Part shown: positions 4,839 to 6,961 of the stretch, piece by piece
Position numbering within the stretch: the first letter of the stretch is position 1
Layout: the number at the start of each line of letters is the position of its first letter
Assembly (NCBI GenBank): GCA_001438005.1
Contig: LIBO01000048.1
Location: forward strand, 1 to 6,961
DNA length: 6,961 nt
Direction of reading: 5' to 3'
Source: Verrucomicrobia subdivision 6 bacterium BACL9 MAG-120507-bin52
GTDB lineage: Bacteria > Verrucomicrobiota > Verrucomicrobiia > Methylacidiphilales > Verrucolacustridaceae
Made by a program: the position numbers and the translations under genes
The notes under the pieces: generated by a model
The model's database searches: none
What the model saw: only the letters and a program-made list of their open reading frames with translations
Told to the model about the DNA's origin: nothing

Positions 4839-6961
4839 TCAGGTTTTCTTTCATCCTGTCTCTCCTGCTGATCCCCCTCATCGCTGGGGCCGCCCCCGAG
4901 GAGCTTCCGAAAGATCTGCGTGTCGCCCAAGAAATGATGCAAGACGGATTGGGTCGAGACGCCGCCTCCCGCATTCGCTCGTGGCTGGAGAAAAACAACC
5001 GCACCCCCCAACCAGAGGCGGAACTCCTCCTGGCGGAAGCCCTGCTTCTTGATCATCGACCCGAAGAATCTCTCGCCTCACTTCCCAAAAACTGTCCGCC
5101 CCATCTACTTTCCCGCTACCGGATCACGCGGGCCTCCGCTTTGAATGAAGCCGGCCGATGGAAAGATGCCCTCAGCGCCTGGCAGGAAGTAAAGCGAGAG
5201 AGCCTCACCCCAAAGGAAAACTCCCAAGTCCGCTATGGCCTCATCACCGCTTGGCTCCAACTCAACGACACAATCGCCGCCACCCGAGAGTTGACTCAGA
5301 TCATCGAGGATCCCAAAGACCCCTCCCGAGACACCGCCCGGCTTCTCCTGGTCAAAGTTCTCCTTTCGGAGGGCAAGTCGGACGAGGCCAACAACACTTT
5401 GGCAAAGATTTCCCCGAAAAGTCCTCCCTTCATTCTTTCCGAAGCCACCTACTGGAAAGCCAGACTTCTCGCCCTGCGGGGAAAAGCGGAGGAGGCCCGC
5501 ACCCTTTTCGAGAAAGTGATCGACGATTCGAAAAACGCCACTCGCGAAATCGTCACGCAGGCATGGATTGCAATTGGGCAAATCGACCGAGCTCGGGAAA
5601 AGCCCGCCGATGCCGCTACCGCGTTTGAAAAAGCGCTGGATCGCGGAGGTAACCCCGACACCTTCCTTACCGCGGCCCGAGAATATCTTGCCTCGGCCAA
5701 ATCTGCTCAATCTTTACCGACCGCATCCCTTCGTCTGAGGGACTCTGTTCGAGAACGAGAGGGGGACGACGAAAAACGGGGCCGTTACGCGCCGGCACTG
5801 CTTCTTTTGGCCGCCAGTGCGCTCGATACAGCTAACTATGAGGCGGCCGTGGCGGATCTAGACAATTTAATCAAAACCTATCCCACCTCCCCTGCCGTCC
5901 CTGCCGCCCAAATTCTTCTCGCGGAAGCACTCGTCAAACAAGGCCAACCCGCGGCCGCCCGAGACCAACTCGAAACGACTCTCAAACGCGAAAACCTTCT
6001 GCCAGAAATTCTTTACCAAGCCCAAGCTGCCCTCGCCGATCTCCTACTCTCGGACGGAAAGGCTTCCGAATCGTGCGCTTTGTGGGAGAAGGCCGCCTCC
6101 AGTGCCCCTGAGGCTAACCTCAGCGAGCAGGCCTACTTCAACGCCGCTTTGGCTGCTGCCCGCGTGCCTGATCCCGCCACTTTCGGACGTCTCGAAGACC
6201 TCTTTACCAAAAAATATCCTGAAAGTAATCGCCGCGCCGCTCTGGCTCTGGAACGAGGACGGATGCTCGAGACAAAAGGTGATTCCTCGGCCAGCCGCTC
6301 CGCCTTAGCCGAAGTCTCGAAACTGCCCGGGGCGGAAACATTAAAGGATGAGGCATCGTTACGACGCGCCAGTTCCCTGCTGCGCACGGGCGATTACCCC
6401 GCGGCCACTGTTGCGTTTGCCGAGTTTGAAAAGAGTTTTCCCAAATCTCCTCTTCTCCCCCAAGCGCTCGCCTCTGGCATCGAGGCTCGCCTCCGTCAAA
6501 AGGAGCTCACCGGGGCGCAGGCTCGGGCGGAATTCGCCAAGCTCCTTGCCCGCTTTCCGGACAGCAGCCTCGCTCCATCACTGGCTTTTCAAATTGGCCA
6601 AACCCACTACGAGGATAAAAACCACGGGGAGGCTCTCTCCAGCTTTCGGGAAATGGCAGACAAGTTTCCCAAGGATCCCCTGGCCAATGACGCCTTGTAC
6701 TACGCGGGCCTGAGCGCCTTGGCCCTCGGCAATCCCGAGGAAGCGGTGAAACTATTTCGTTCCCTTCCAGAAACTTCGCCCCTCCGGCTCGATGCCCGCT
6801 TAGCTGAAATTGACGCCTCTCGGACCTCGGGCGACTACATCGGTGCCCTCCAGATCGCGAACTCCCTCTTAGCCAATAAAACTCCAGACCAACGCGCTTG
6901 GGTCGAAGCGACGAAGCGGCGCCTCGCCTGTGAGTTTGCCCTCGGCGGCACCGATCGGGCC
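4835..6961 (+). CDS. Exported TPR-like repeat protein, 5' part
   Basis: The frame is open for 709 codons from GTG 4835 to the window end without a stop. The GTG overlaps the uvrA TGA by four bases (GTGA), and AAAGG (4820-4824) lies 10 bases upstream. The N-terminus is a Sec signal peptide: MIRFSFILSLLLIPLIAGAA, with likely signal peptidase I cleavage after Ala19 (AGA). There is no lipobox cysteine, so it is probably periplasmic and not a lipoprotein. The rest is helical pairs of tetratricopeptide type, for example YWKARLLALRGKAEEARTLF (206-225), residues 243-271, 322-384 (ending near AAARDQLETTLK) and 583-644 (FQIGQTHYEDKNHGEALSSF, then GNPEEAVKLFRSL). Phrases such as KFPKDPLANDALYYAG resemble BamD/YbgF-like repeats. 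Such proteins act as scaffolds in envelope assembly, but no partner can be named. The first in-frame ATG (4934) would lose the signal peptide, so GTG is preferred. Confidence 0.85.
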   Translation, partial: MIRFSFILSLLLIPLIAGAAPEELPKDLRVAQEMMQDGLGRDAASRIRSWLEKNNRTPQPEAELLLAEALLLDHRPEESLASLPKNCPPHLLSRYRITRASALNEAGRWKDALSAWQEVKRESLTPKENSQVRYGLITAWLQLNDTIAATRELTQIIEDPKDPSRDTARLLLVKVLLSEGKSDEANNTLAKISPKSPPFILSEATYWKARLLALRGKAEEARTLFEKVIDDSKNATREIVTQAWIAIGQIDRAREKPADAATAFEKALDRGGNPDTFLTAAREYLASAKSAQSLPTASLRLRDSVREREGDDEKRGRYAPALLLLAASALDTANYEAAVADLDNLIKTYPTSPAVPAAQILLAEALVKQGQPAAARDQLETTLKRENLLPEILYQAQAALADLLLSDGKASESCALWEKAASSAPEANLSEQAYFNAALAAARVPDPATFGRLEDLFTKKYPESNRRAALALERGRMLETKGDSSASRSALAEVSKLPGAETLKDEASLRRASSLLRTGDYPAATVAFAEFEKSFPKSPLLPQALASGIEARLRQKELTGAQARAEFAKLLARFPDSSLAPSLAFQIGQTHYEDKNHGEALSSFREMADKFPKDPLANDALYYAGLSALALGNPEEAVKLFRSLPETSPLRLDARLAEIDASRTSGDYIGALQIANSLLANKTPDQRAWVEATKRRLACEFALGGTDRA

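Noticed and set aside
5105..5710. 201-residue open frame on the - strand opposite the TPR-like gene.
   Set aside because: The + strand frame is open for 709 codons with a signal peptide and repeats; the - frame is Gly/Phe-rich without motifs.

Overview
The window holds seven genes, all on the + strand and closely packed: the 3' part of hpnH, two small genes of unknown function, rplU (L21), rpmA (L27), a uvrA-family gene, and the 5' part of a long exported helical-repeat (TPR-like) protein. I see no tRNA, rRNA, CRISPR array, insertion sequence or phage gene. DNA outside genes is under 100 bases in total, and the longest gap (45 bases) lies just before rplU.

The organism is a bacterium of fairly high GC that makes hopanoids (hpnH). 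It is probably Gram-negative, because the last gene encodes a secreted periplasmic-type repeat protein. L27 starts directly at the conserved MAHKKG end, without the cleavable N-terminal extension typical of Firmicutes. A Verrucomicrobiota or other PVC/Acidobacteria-like source would fit, but this is a guess from gene style and not a firm assignment.

Layout: bases 1-660 are the C-terminal part of the radical SAM adenosylhopane synthase. Bases 687-1364 carry two compact unknown genes. A weak promoter candidate and a T-tract lie at 1373-1399. Bases 1410-2008 are the classic rplU-rpmA pair. The next gene is uvrA (about 2028-4838), not obg. It has two complete ATPase cassettes but lacks several zinc-ligand cysteines in its first half. 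Its stop codon overlaps the GTG start of the TPR-like gene (4835 to the window end).

Functionally this is mostly housekeeping: membrane lipid synthesis, ribosome assembly, DNA repair and a likely envelope protein. Co-transcription is likely for rpmA-uvrA-TPR from the spacing and overlap, but a shared pathway is not evident. I found no convincing new multi-gene system. The most useful leads are the altered UvrA zinc modules, the two unknown genes next to hpnH, and a hairpin spanning the end of hpnH.
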